From an uncultured Prevotella sp. (lineage in GTDB: Bacteria; Bacteroidota; Bacteroidia; Bacteroidales; Bacteroidaceae), in contig OMXO01000007.1 in the NCBI GenBank assembly GCA_900315035.1, positions 1-64,000 on the forward strand: a stretch of 64,000 bases of DNA. Reading direction: 5' to 3'. Positions 1-7,012 of this stretch are shown one piece after another. The notes beneath the pieces are model-generated. The model was not told the origin of the DNA and did no database searches. It saw only the letters and a program-made list of their open reading frames with translations. Position numbers and translations under genes: made by a program. Position 1 is the first letter of the stretch. Each line of letters opens with the position of its first letter.

Positions 1-627
1 CTTCCACTCCTTGGCCTTCTCCAACTGATCGGCAGGGATATCCTCGATGATAGGAGCACCACCCTCGGGCTTCCAAGAGTACTTCTTCATCAGCAACACG
101 TCGATGACGCTGTTGAAGCCAGCACCTGTAGCAATAGGATACTGAACAGGCACACAGTTAGGACCATAGACCTCTTTCAGCTGAGAGAGGATCTGGTCGA
201 AGTCGCAGTTGTCGCGATCGAGCTGGTTGACCAGGAAGATGACGGGCTTCTTCAGCTTCTCTGTGTTACGGAAGGCATTCATCGTACCTACCTCAGGACC
301 ATACTGACCATTGATGAGGAGCACGGCCTGGTCGGTAACGTTGAGGGCTGTGATGGCACCACCCACGAAGTCGTCGGAACCCGGACAGTCGATGATGTTG
401 AGTTTCTTGTTGTTCCACTCCACATGAAAAACAGTAGAGAACACCGAGTAGCCGTATTCCTGCTCAACAGGGAAATAGTCGCTCATGGTGTTCTTACTCT
501 CTACGGTGCCGCGGCGCTTGATGATGCCAGCCTCGTAAACCATACTTTCGGCAAGGGTCGTCTTGCCGCTACCCGCACTGCCAAGCAGCGCAATGTTCTT
601 AATCTCGTTTGTCTGATAAACTTTCAT
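1..627 (-). CDS. Elongation factor G paralogue (EF-G2 type), 5' part only
   Basis: The first 209 codons of an EF-G-like translation factor are visible; the gene runs off the left edge. The start is the ATG at 627, giving MKVYQTNEIKNIALLG. The P-loop GSAGSGKT is at residues 16-23 and an NQLD guanine-binding motif follows. The G3 motif reads DCPGSDDF (residues 80-87), where canonical EF-G has DTPGHVDF, so the catalytic histidine is serine. The switch I region (EQEYGYSVF) also departs from the EQERGITI pattern. This matches the second EF-G of Bacteroides, reported to drive translocation without GTP hydrolysis. It is divergent from hemW and has its own promoter at 669-700. The paralogue call is inference from the visible G domain; domains II-V are outside the window. 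Confidence 0.88.
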   Translation of the reverse strand, partial: MKVYQTNEIKNIALLGSAGSGKTTLAESMVYEAGIIKRRGTVESKNTMSDYFPVEQEYGYSVFSTVFHVEWNNKKLNIIDCPGSDDFVGGAITALNVTDQAVLLINGQYGPEVGTMNAFRNTEKLKKPVIFLVNQLDRDNCDFDQILSQLKEVYGPNCVPVQYPIATGAGFNSVIDVLLMKKYSWKPEGGAPIIEDIPADQLEKAKEWK

Positions 628-668
628 ATCATTTTTAGTTTTAGGTGAATAATTTCATTTTGTGGGCA

Positions 669-700
669 CTAAATTAGACATTTTCCCACAAACAACCAAA
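669..700 (-). promoter_or_regulatory. Bacteroidetes-type promoter of the EF-G2 gene
   Basis: On the minus strand TTTG (697-700) is followed after exactly 20 bases by TAATTTAG (669-676), one mismatch from the TAnnTTTG -7 consensus. It lies 42 bases upstream of the ATG at 627. Confidence 0.6.
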
Positions 701-748
701 GATTTCTTTTAAATATTAAGCAAAATTAGTACTTCTGTGCTTTTCGCA

Positions 749-780
749 TTTGGTATTTCGCTCGTTTCATCGTAACTTTG
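749..780 (+). promoter_or_regulatory. Bacteroidetes-type promoter of hemW
   Basis: TTTG (749-752), a 20-base spacer, then TAACTTTG (773-780) match the Bacteroidetes -33/-7 promoter perfectly. The hemW ATG is at 799, so the leader would be only about a dozen bases. Confidence 0.75.
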
Positions 781-798
781 TAGCGATTTAAACGAGAA

Positions 799-1926
799 AT
801 GGCAGGTTTATATATTCATATTCCTTTCTGTAAAAGCCGTTGTATTTACTGCGGTTTTTACTCGACGACGGCTGTTGAACTGCGTCAACGGTATGTGGAG
901 GCAGTGTGCAGAGAGGTTGGAGATTTGAGATTTGAGGTTGGAGGTTTGAGGTTTGGGACTATCTATTTGGGTGGGGGAACCCCTTCGCAGTTGACGGGGG
1001 AACAGTTGCATCGGTTGTTTGAGACCATCTATATATATAATAAGGTGGAGAAGGATGCAGAGGTGACTATCGAAGTGAATCCCGATGACGTGACGGAGAA
1101 CTTTGCACAGGAACTGAGCAGTCTGCCCGTAAACAGGGTGAGCATGGGGGTACAGACGTTCAGTGATGAGCGCCTGCAGTTCCTGCACCGCAGACATAGT
1201 GCAGACCAGGTGATGACTGCCTTCGACAGACTGAGAAAGGCCGGCATCGAGAATATCAGCATCGACCTGATGTACGGATTTCCCGGGGAGACAATGACTG
1301 ACTGGAAAGCGGACATCGACCAAGCCCTCGCCTTAGGGGCAGAACATCTGTCTGCCTACTGTCTGATGATTGAGGAAGGTACCCCACTCCACCGGATGGT
1401 GATGAGGGATGATGCCCTGAACGCATCACTACCCGACGAGGAACTGGAACGACAGATGTACTATACGCTCATCGATCAACTGGAAACTGCAGGCTACGAG
1501 CACTATGAGATCTCGAATTTCGCCAAGCCCGGTTGTCATAGCAGGCACAATAGCAACTACTGGAACCAGACACCCTACATCGGCTTGGGGGCTGCTGCCC
1601 ACTCGTATGACGGGAAAGCCTGCAGGCGCTGGAACACGGCTGACATCATGCAATATATGGAAGCCATGGAACAAGGAAGGCCCTGTTATGAGGAAGAGCT
1701 GCTCGACGAGGACACACGCTATAATGATATGGTCACCGTAGCCCTTAGGACACGACAGGGACTCGACCTCACAACGCTTTCTGAGAAGCACCGAACGTAT
1801 TGTCTGCTGAACGCCCAACGGTTTATCGATGACCAACTGATAGTATGTACCGACAACCGACTGCACCTCACAAGACAAGGTCTGTTTGTGAGTGACATGG
1901 TGATGAGTGAACTGATGATGGTGTGA
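799..1926 (+). CDS. hemW: Radical SAM heme chaperone HemW (coproporphyrinogen III oxidase-like)
   Basis: A 375-residue radical SAM protein. It starts MAGLYIHIPFCKSRCIYCGF with the CxxxCxxC [4Fe-4S] motif at once, followed by YLGGGTPS and the HSRHNSNYW segment typical of HemW. Family members bind heme and pass it to target proteins; older annotations call them oxygen-independent coproporphyrinogen oxidases. The ATG at 799 is supported by the promoter just upstream and by the family N-terminus. An in-frame run of six 7-base units (913-954) encodes a RFEVGGLRFG-like stretch just before TIYLGGGTPS, where homologues usually have a short helix and no repeat. Length is normal for the family. It converges with a lipoprotein gene 6 bases downstream. 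Confidence 0.93.
   Translation: MAGLYIHIPFCKSRCIYCGFYSTTAVELRQRYVEAVCREVGDLRFEVGGLRFGTIYLGGGTPSQLTGEQLHRLFETIYIYNKVEKDAEVTIEVNPDDVTENFAQELSSLPVNRVSMGVQTFSDERLQFLHRRHSADQVMTAFDRLRKAGIENISIDLMYGFPGETMTDWKADIDQALALGAEHLSAYCLMIEEGTPLHRMVMRDDALNASLPDEELERQMYYTLIDQLETAGYEHYEISNFAKPGCHSRHNSNYWNQTPYIGLGAAAHSYDGKACRRWNTADIMQYMEAMEQGRPCYEEELLDEDTRYNDMVTVALRTRQGLDLTTLSEKHRTYCLLNAQRFIDDQLIVCTDNRLHLTRQGLFVSDMVMSELMMV
913..954 (+). repeat. Heptanucleotide repeat (GAGRTTK x6) inside hemW
   Basis: Six consecutive 7-base units: GAGGTTG, GAGATTT, GAGATTT, GAGGTTG, GAGGTTT, GAGGTTT. They are in frame within hemW, and every three units add seven residues. The same unit family recurs at 2910-2944 and, in variant form, at 46484-46532. 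Confidence 0.9.
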
Positions 1927-1932
1927 GGGGAC

Positions 1933-2904
1933 TCAGATGGTCTCTTGAAGAGACAAGCGACGGACAGCAAAGACAAAGTAGGCTATCAGTAGCGGATAAC
2001 CTATATAATATAAGGTGGTGATGCTGAAGACCACATAACAGACTGCACAGACCGCCGCCAAGCCAGCCAGATAGAGGATGGATGATCCTAAAGGAAGATG
2101 ACGGGTGACATCCTCGACCGTGGCAATCGCCACGATGATGATTGCCCAGACAGACGACACGAAGAGTCCCAGCCAGAACGGCAGGGCAAAAGGATTGAGC
2201 GAGGGATGATAATAGAAATGACGCCACGTCTCTGCCCCAAAAAGTTGGATGGAACTATAGAGGACTGCCGACGCAGAGATGAGCAGACAGAGCACCGTAG
2301 GATAGAACGAGGGGATATCATTGAAATGCACAATCTTGGAACCACGCTTCAGGAGGAAACGGACACCATAGATAGCGACCACGATGACACCGAAAGCCAG
2401 GAATATCAACAGATGGGCATCGGAGAAGAAATCGATGAACTGACTGATAGGGTCGTCGGGAGACACCTTAGCCAACAGTTCTTTCTCATGGACCCATCCG
2501 AACGTCAACTGATCGCGCGCCACCTTCACCCAGACAGAATCGATGGTATCAGCAGGCAACGTCTTGATGTCAGCCACCACAATCCGTTCGTGACGATGGA
2601 TCGTGATGGAGTCTTTCTGTATCTCTCCCTCTGTCGTCTGCATCTCCAAAGACACCACCTCGGGGACAGACATATCCTCAGGCTGTTGGGCCACCACAAC
2701 CAGAGAGTCGCCCGTCACAACGAAATTATAATTCTGGGTATAGTGATGAGTGGTATAGAAAGAGATGGAGTCTAACTGCTGACTGGTCAGATCCCAGGCA
2801 TCGGAAGTCAATGGCCCCTGATTATAACAGGATGTCATGAGGAATGAATAGAACATAGCGAACAGTGACAAGAGCAGTGCCCTCATCCATCTTCTACCAG
2901 CCAT
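1933..2904 (-). CDS. Predicted lipoprotein with SH3-like region and several membrane helices
   Basis: A 323-residue protein of unknown function. I start it at the ATG at 2904 (MAGRRWMRALLLSLF); an upstream TTG start would lie inside the heptamer repeat. The hydrophobic leader ends in the lipobox-like LMTSC, suggesting export and lipidation. About 130 soluble residues follow, including DSVWVKVARDQLTFGWVHE, which resembles a bacterial SH3 domain, then four to five hydrophobic segments (roughly residue 150 to the end). A lipid anchor plus C-terminal membrane helices suggests a sensor or scaffold in the inner membrane. It is the last gene of the long minus-strand run beginning at 14,233. No family name is recognised. 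Confidence 0.75.
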   Translation of the reverse strand: MAGRRWMRALLLSLFAMFYSFLMTSCYNQGPLTSDAWDLTSQQLDSISFYTTHHYTQNYNFVVTGDSLVVVAQQPEDMSVPEVVSLEMQTTEGEIQKDSITIHRHERIVVADIKTLPADTIDSVWVKVARDQLTFGWVHEKELLAKVSPDDPISQFIDFFSDAHLLIFLAFGVIVVAIYGVRFLLKRGSKIVHFNDIPSFYPTVLCLLISASAVLYSSIQLFGAETWRHFYYHPSLNPFALPFWLGLFVSSVWAIIIVAIATVEDVTRHLPLGSSILYLAGLAAVCAVCYVVFSITTLYYIGYPLLIAYFVFAVRRLSLQETI

Positions 2905-2909
2905 ATGAT

Positions 2910-2944
2910 AAACCTCAAATCTCAAATCTCAAACCTCAAACCCC
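2910..2944 (-). repeat. Heptanucleotide repeat (GAGRTTT type x5) between genes
   Basis: On the minus strand: GGGGTTT, GAGGTTT, GAGATTT, GAGATTT, GAGGTTT. The array contains the stop codon of the U32 peptidase gene (TGA at 2936-2938) and fills almost the whole gap to the lipoprotein start at 2904. It uses the same unit as in hemW, on the opposite strand. Confidence 0.88.
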
Positions 2945-4765
2945 AAAAACATTCATCTGACAATTCCTACAATCAAACTCCAGACGGAAACGACGACCAT
3001 CTCCCAGTCGCAGAAAGAGAGGTTCGCGCCATTCTGGTTGACGACCACCCCGTTTCACGCAATAGCCGAGACTATAACGGATGCAATGGCGACACTGCAT
3101 CAGAGGTCCTTCCCCACCCTTCAACTCATAAGCCGTCAAGCCATCAACGCCATAGAACTCGCTGGCCAGATGATTCGCGATGTTATGGAGATATGGATAG
3201 TCGTAGCGAGGGACTGCTGGACCAGCCTCCAGATGGATCTGAGCCGGCTGAGGAGACACAGGCACCGGAGACTGCTCCAAGGCTTCTGCCACCTGACGAC
3301 GCATCTCTGAGAGCATGCTGTTTGGGATGAAGAAAGAGAAATCGTCGGGGATGTCAACAGACGTACAGGCATAGATCGTGTCGCCCCACTTGGAGAGTTG
3401 GCGACGGATATTCTCATGTGGCGGTTTCTGAGCCTGCTGATGTTCAAACGCGAAATGACAACTGACCACCCGCGACTGACAGGAAGCAGACAACCGGAAA
3501 CCATCATCGATGGCAGAGAGAGAAAGACTGACTGGCAACCGTCGAACAGCACTGCACTTAGACAAGACCCTTTCGAACTCCTGATCGCTGCTGCGATAGA
3601 GCGACATGCCCGGACGCAAACCCACAGGCATCTTATAAGGATAGATACGATTGCCCTCCACCCTGTTGGCACGAAGACCTTCAAACTGATGATCCTGGTT
3701 GAGGAAACAGAGGCCATCGCCATTGACAAAGCTACGGACACCTGCCACATTAAAGGAGTCGCGCCGTATCTCCTTGACCGTTCCCACAAACTCACCCACC
3801 GCCTTGGGGGTATCGAAAGAGGCGATGCCTGGTTGACGACCATTGACGAAATACGTGGTGTAGCCCCGATTGAACGTACGGTTCAGATCGGGTTTGAACG
3901 TATATTCACAATGACCGTCGGAAGCCCTGCAATAACGGTCAGGGTGTTCACGGACTATCGCATTCAGCAGTTCGCTGTAGGCTGCCGTCACATTCTTGAC
4001 ATAAGCCACATCCTTGAGCCGACCTTCGATCTTAAAGGAGGTGGCTCCAGCCTCTACCAACTGTCGAAGGTCGGAACTCAGGTTCAGATCCTTCAATGAC
4101 AGCAGGTAGCGCTCAGGCTCCACCTCCCAACCCTCGGCGTTGAGCAAGGAAAAGCGCATCCGGCAAAACTGGGCGCACTCTCCTCTATTAGCACTACGAT
4201 GGAAACCATGCTGGGAAGCATAGCACACACCGGAGTAGCTCACACATAAAGCCCCGTGGACAAACACCTCGAGCTCGATACCGGGCACATCGTGATGAAT
4301 CTGCGCAATCTCTTCTGCAGACAACTCACGAGCCAGGACAGCACGAGAAAAACCCAGACGCTGTAACCAACGAACCTTTTCTGACGTACGGTTATCGGTC
4401 TGAGTAGAGGCATGGATGGCAAAAGGCAAGGGATGGCCTGCCTGTTGACGCTCTGCCATCAACTGCAGGACAGCCATGTCCTGTACGAGGATGGCATCCA
4501 CACCTGTGTCGGCCAGTTCGTCGAGCAAACGACTGACATCCTCCAGTTCATCATCATAGATGATGGTGTTCAACGTGACAAACACCCTCGCCCGGAAGCG
4601 GTTGGCATATTGACACAACTGACGGATATCCTCCAGACTGTTACCAGCTGAAGCCCTGGCCCCGAAGCGCGGAGCCCCCATATAGACAGCATCAGCCCCG
4701 TGGTCTATGGCAGCAAGGCCACAGGCCAGATTCTTGGCTGGAGCTAACAGTTCTAATGGGGTCAA
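2936..4765 (-). CDS. Peptidase U32 family protein (RlhA/collagenase-like)
   Basis: A 609-residue member of the U32 family. The N-terminus (TPLELLAPAKNLACGLAAID) and DAVYMGAPRFGARA are typical. The cysteine cluster is present as GALCVSYSGVCYASQ followed by NRGECAQFCR. Two further cysteine pairs, HCIRYSLGYC and DCRNCQMNV, close the C-terminus. Length and layout fit the long forms such as RlhA, which hydroxylates C2501 of 23S rRNA; the cysteines probably hold an iron-sulfur cluster and proteolysis is doubtful. The only in-frame start near the expected N-terminus is TTG at 4763-4765; no ATG is available before the upstream stop. It lies 12 bases after metA. The last codons are encoded by the heptamer repeat. 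Confidence 0.87.
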   Translation of the reverse strand: MTPLELLAPAKNLACGLAAIDHGADAVYMGAPRFGARASAGNSLEDIRQLCQYANRFRARVFVTLNTIIYDDELEDVSRLLDELADTGVDAILVQDMAVLQLMAERQQAGHPLPFAIHASTQTDNRTSEKVRWLQRLGFSRAVLARELSAEEIAQIHHDVPGIELEVFVHGALCVSYSGVCYASQHGFHRSANRGECAQFCRMRFSLLNAEGWEVEPERYLLSLKDLNLSSDLRQLVEAGATSFKIEGRLKDVAYVKNVTAAYSELLNAIVREHPDRYCRASDGHCEYTFKPDLNRTFNRGYTTYFVNGRQPGIASFDTPKAVGEFVGTVKEIRRDSFNVAGVRSFVNGDGLCFLNQDHQFEGLRANRVEGNRIYPYKMPVGLRPGMSLYRSSDQEFERVLSKCSAVRRLPVSLSLSAIDDGFRLSASCQSRVVSCHFAFEHQQAQKPPHENIRRQLSKWGDTIYACTSVDIPDDFSFFIPNSMLSEMRRQVAEALEQSPVPVSPQPAQIHLEAGPAVPRYDYPYLHNIANHLASEFYGVDGLTAYELKGGEGPLMQCRHCIRYSLGYCVKRGGRQPEWREPLFLRLGDGRRFRLEFDCRNCQMNVFGV

Positions 4766-4777
4766 TTCTACTATAGT

Positions 4778-5695
4778 CTATTTAATGTCGTCGATGTTAA
4801 ACGGAGTCTCCTGGTAAACATAATAGTTGATCCAGTTCGAATAGAGCAGGTTGGCATGGGCACGCCATGTCACCAGAGGGGGATTATCGGGATTATTATC
4901 ACGATAGTAGTTCTTTGGCATCTCCACATCGTCACGGATGCCCTTATCACGCCGGTACTCCGTATCAAGCGTGTTGGGCGCATACTCCAGATGACCCGTA
5001 ATGAAGAACTCACGACCACCCCTGGCCATCACCATGCTGACGCCACAATCGGGCGACTCAGCAATCAGCGACAAGTCGGGATTAGCCAGGATATCCTCAC
5101 GATGAATCTCGGTATGCCGGCTATGAGGCATCATGAACTCATCATCGAAACCACGGAAGATAGGCAGAGCGGTATCCAGAGGCACCTGCGGGAAGATGCC
5201 GAACATCTTCTTGGGCAACGGGTACTTAGGTATGCCGTAATGATAGAACAGGCCTGCCTGGGCAGCCCAACAGATATACATGGTGCTCGTGACATGGGTA
5301 CGGGCCCATGCAAAGATACTGGTAATCTCGTCCCAGTAAGTGACCTCTTCGAAGTCGAGGGTCTCCACTGGTGCACCTGTGATAATCATGCCATCGAACT
5401 TCTCGGTACGCATCGACTCAAAGTCGCGGTAGAACATCATCATGTGTTCGATGGGCGTATTCTTGGATGTATGACTACGGAGTTTCATGAAGCTGACCTC
5501 CAACTGCAACGGAGTGTTGGAGAGCAAACGGATCAGGTCTGTCTCTGTCGTGATCTTCAGGGGCATCAGGTTCAGAATGACAATCTTCAAAGGACGGATA
5601 TCCTGGGTGTGAGCCCTGGAGTTGTCCATCACAAAGATGTTCTCATTCTTCAACAATTCAATGGCAGGTAACCTGTCGGGAAGTCTTAATGGCAT
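4778..5695 (-). CDS. metA: Homoserine O-acetyltransferase (MetA fold)
   Basis: A 305-residue MetA-family acyltransferase that activates homoserine in methionine synthesis. The catalytic Cys142 sits in YICWAAQAGLFYHYG, and the His/Glu of the active site are in FITGHLEYAPNTL. Residue 111 is Glu (GAPVET), the residue reported to select acetyl-CoA in Bacillus MetA; E. coli, which uses succinyl-CoA, has Gly there. The product is therefore probably O-acetylhomoserine despite the usual 'succinyltransferase' label. It lies 12 bases downstream of the PP2C gene and 12 bases upstream of the U32 gene, so it is probably cotranscribed with the signalling cluster. A SAM or T-box leader is not visible. Confidence 0.93.
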   Translation of the reverse strand: MPLRLPDRLPAIELLKNENIFVMDNSRAHTQDIRPLKIVILNLMPLKITTETDLIRLLSNTPLQLEVSFMKLRSHTSKNTPIEHMMMFYRDFESMRTEKFDGMIITGAPVETLDFEEVTYWDEITSIFAWARTHVTSTMYICWAAQAGLFYHYGIPKYPLPKKMFGIFPQVPLDTALPIFRGFDDEFMMPHSRHTEIHREDILANPDLSLIAESPDCGVSMVMARGGREFFITGHLEYAPNTLDTEYRRDKGIRDDVEMPKNYYRDNNPDNPPLVTWRAHANLLYSNWINYYVYQETPFNIDDIK

Positions 5696-5707
5696 TTCTT
5701 CTTGAAG

Positions 5708-6451
5708 TTATTTAATCGTTATTACACAGCAGGACACATTATCCAATCCTCCTGCCTCTACGGCTGCATCACCAAGCGCCATAGCATCAGCACCGTCATT
5801 CAACAGCCGGGCTATCTCCTGATTGGAAAGCATGTCGGTGAGGCCGTCGCTACAGAGCAGGAAGACATCATCGGGACATACATCCGAAATACGTACCAGA
5901 TCCATATAGGAGGAGTTACAGCCACCGCCTATACAGTTGGTGATGATATTGGTATGTTTCTCAGAGCCAAGCATATTATTCAGGGAGTGGTCGGTGGTCA
6001 ACTGAGTCAGTTCACCCTGACGGAAACGATACAGTCGGCTGTCACCACAGTTCATCGAATAGAAGTCACCATAGTAATAGGCCAGTCCTACGAGTGTGGT
6101 ACCCATACCCTTGAACTGTTCGTCGGCACGTCCCTTGGAAGCCACGAAGTTATTGATGGAGTCGAGCCACTCGACCATCACCTCGTTGAAGTCGCCCGCA
6201 TTCAGTTTCTCGGGGATATCAGAGAAATAGAACTGCAGGTTGCGGAGCACGTCGTTGCTGGCGACATCGCCCCTGTTATGACCACCCATGCCATCGGCCA
6301 CTGCCACCAGATACCTGTCGTTATGATTCAGCGATGCCTGTGTCGAGAACTCACTGTTACGAATAAAATGAGTATCGACCAGTACCATATCCTCGTTCTG
6401 GCTTCTTACACAGCCAACCTGGCTGGTGGACGTTATTTCTAATCTAATCAT
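5708..6451 (-). CDS. PP2C-family protein Ser/Thr phosphatase
   Basis: A 247-residue, single-domain PP2C (PPM) phosphatase. The metal-binding motifs are all visible: RSQNEDMVLVD, VADGMGGHNRGDVAS, MNCGDSRLYRF, DHSLNN, CSDGLTDMLS and DNVSCCVI. It has no signal peptide or membrane helix, so it is cytoplasmic. It starts 3 bases after the FHA gene and ends 12 bases before metA. It most likely removes phosphates placed by the kinase encoded in the same run at 10319-13294, possibly from that kinase or from the FHA ligand. The enzyme class is certain; the substrate is inference from the operon. Confidence 0.93.
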   Translation of the reverse strand: MIRLEITSTSQVGCVRSQNEDMVLVDTHFIRNSEFSTQASLNHNDRYLVAVADGMGGHNRGDVASNDVLRNLQFYFSDIPEKLNAGDFNEVMVEWLDSINNFVASKGRADEQFKGMGTTLVGLAYYYGDFYSMNCGDSRLYRFRQGELTQLTTDHSLNNMLGSEKHTNIITNCIGGGCNSSYMDLVRISDVCPDDVFLLCSDGLTDMLSNQEIARLLNDGADAMALGDAAVEAGGLDNVSCCVITIK

Positions 6452-6454
6452 GTG

Positions 6455-7009
6455 TTATCTGATGTTTACTTGGAGACTGACATTGGCGATGGTGAGGATA
6501 TCACCATTCTTCAATGTCATCTCGACGTCGGGCTGAACCGGTCGCTGATTCAGCTTCGTACCATTCGAAGAATGTTTGTCGGTGACACACCAGCCGACAT
6601 GCGGATTAAACTTCAGCTGGGCATGGACACCTGAGACATAAGCCTGCTTCTCGAAGAACTGGGTATAGGGCCCCTGGCGCCGTCCGATGATAGCACCATT
6701 CATCGCCACAATCCTGATGTTCAGACTGTCGTTGGACAGCGTCATCACCGGCATACTCATGCTGCCAGGCTGAGAGACTCCGTCAACAATAGAATGATAG
6801 GAAGCATAGCCTGTAATAGAAGAACCGCTGGAGGTGATGGAGTCACGGCTCTTACCACCATGATCCACCATCAGTCCGCCACAATGGGTGCAACGACGCC
6901 CTACCCCTACACGGCCACACTGCTGACAGAACAGCAAGGCCTGTCCGCACTGGTCGCAGTAATGTGAATCGTCGTCGATCTCTTCTCTACATGTAGGACA
7001 AATAATCAT
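6455..7009 (-). CDS. Zinc-ribbon and FHA domain protein
   Basis: A 184-residue protein with two parts. The N-terminus carries zinc-ribbon cysteine pairs: CPTC (4-7), CDQC (18-21), CQQC (28-31) and CTHC (40-43). A Ser/Gly-rich linker (about 51-95) leads to a C-terminal FHA domain (about 97-182) with GR at 109-110, SGVHAQL at 126-132 and HSSNGTKLN at 146-154, the conserved phosphothreonine-binding residues. FHA domains bind phosphothreonine peptides, so this is the likely reader of the adjacent kinase. The gene sits 3 bases after the AAA+ gene and 3 bases before the phosphatase. Zinc ribbons are also found in the AAA+ protein and in the first gene of the run. Confidence 0.9.
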   Translation of the reverse strand: MIICPTCREEIDDDSHYCDQCGQALLFCQQCGRVGVGRRCTHCGGLMVDHGGKSRDSITSSGSSITGYASYHSIVDGVSQPGSMSMPVMTLSNDSLNIRIVAMNGAIIGRRQGPYTQFFEKQAYVSGVHAQLKFNPHVGWCVTDKHSSNGTKLNQRPVQPDVEMTLKNGDILTIANVSLQVNIR

Positions 7010-7012
7010 CTC

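Noticed and set aside
2098..2775. Plus-strand open frame of 225 codons opposite the lipoprotein gene
   Set aside because: It is rich in Arg, Asp and His with no recognisable pattern, while the minus strand has a signal peptide and membrane helices.
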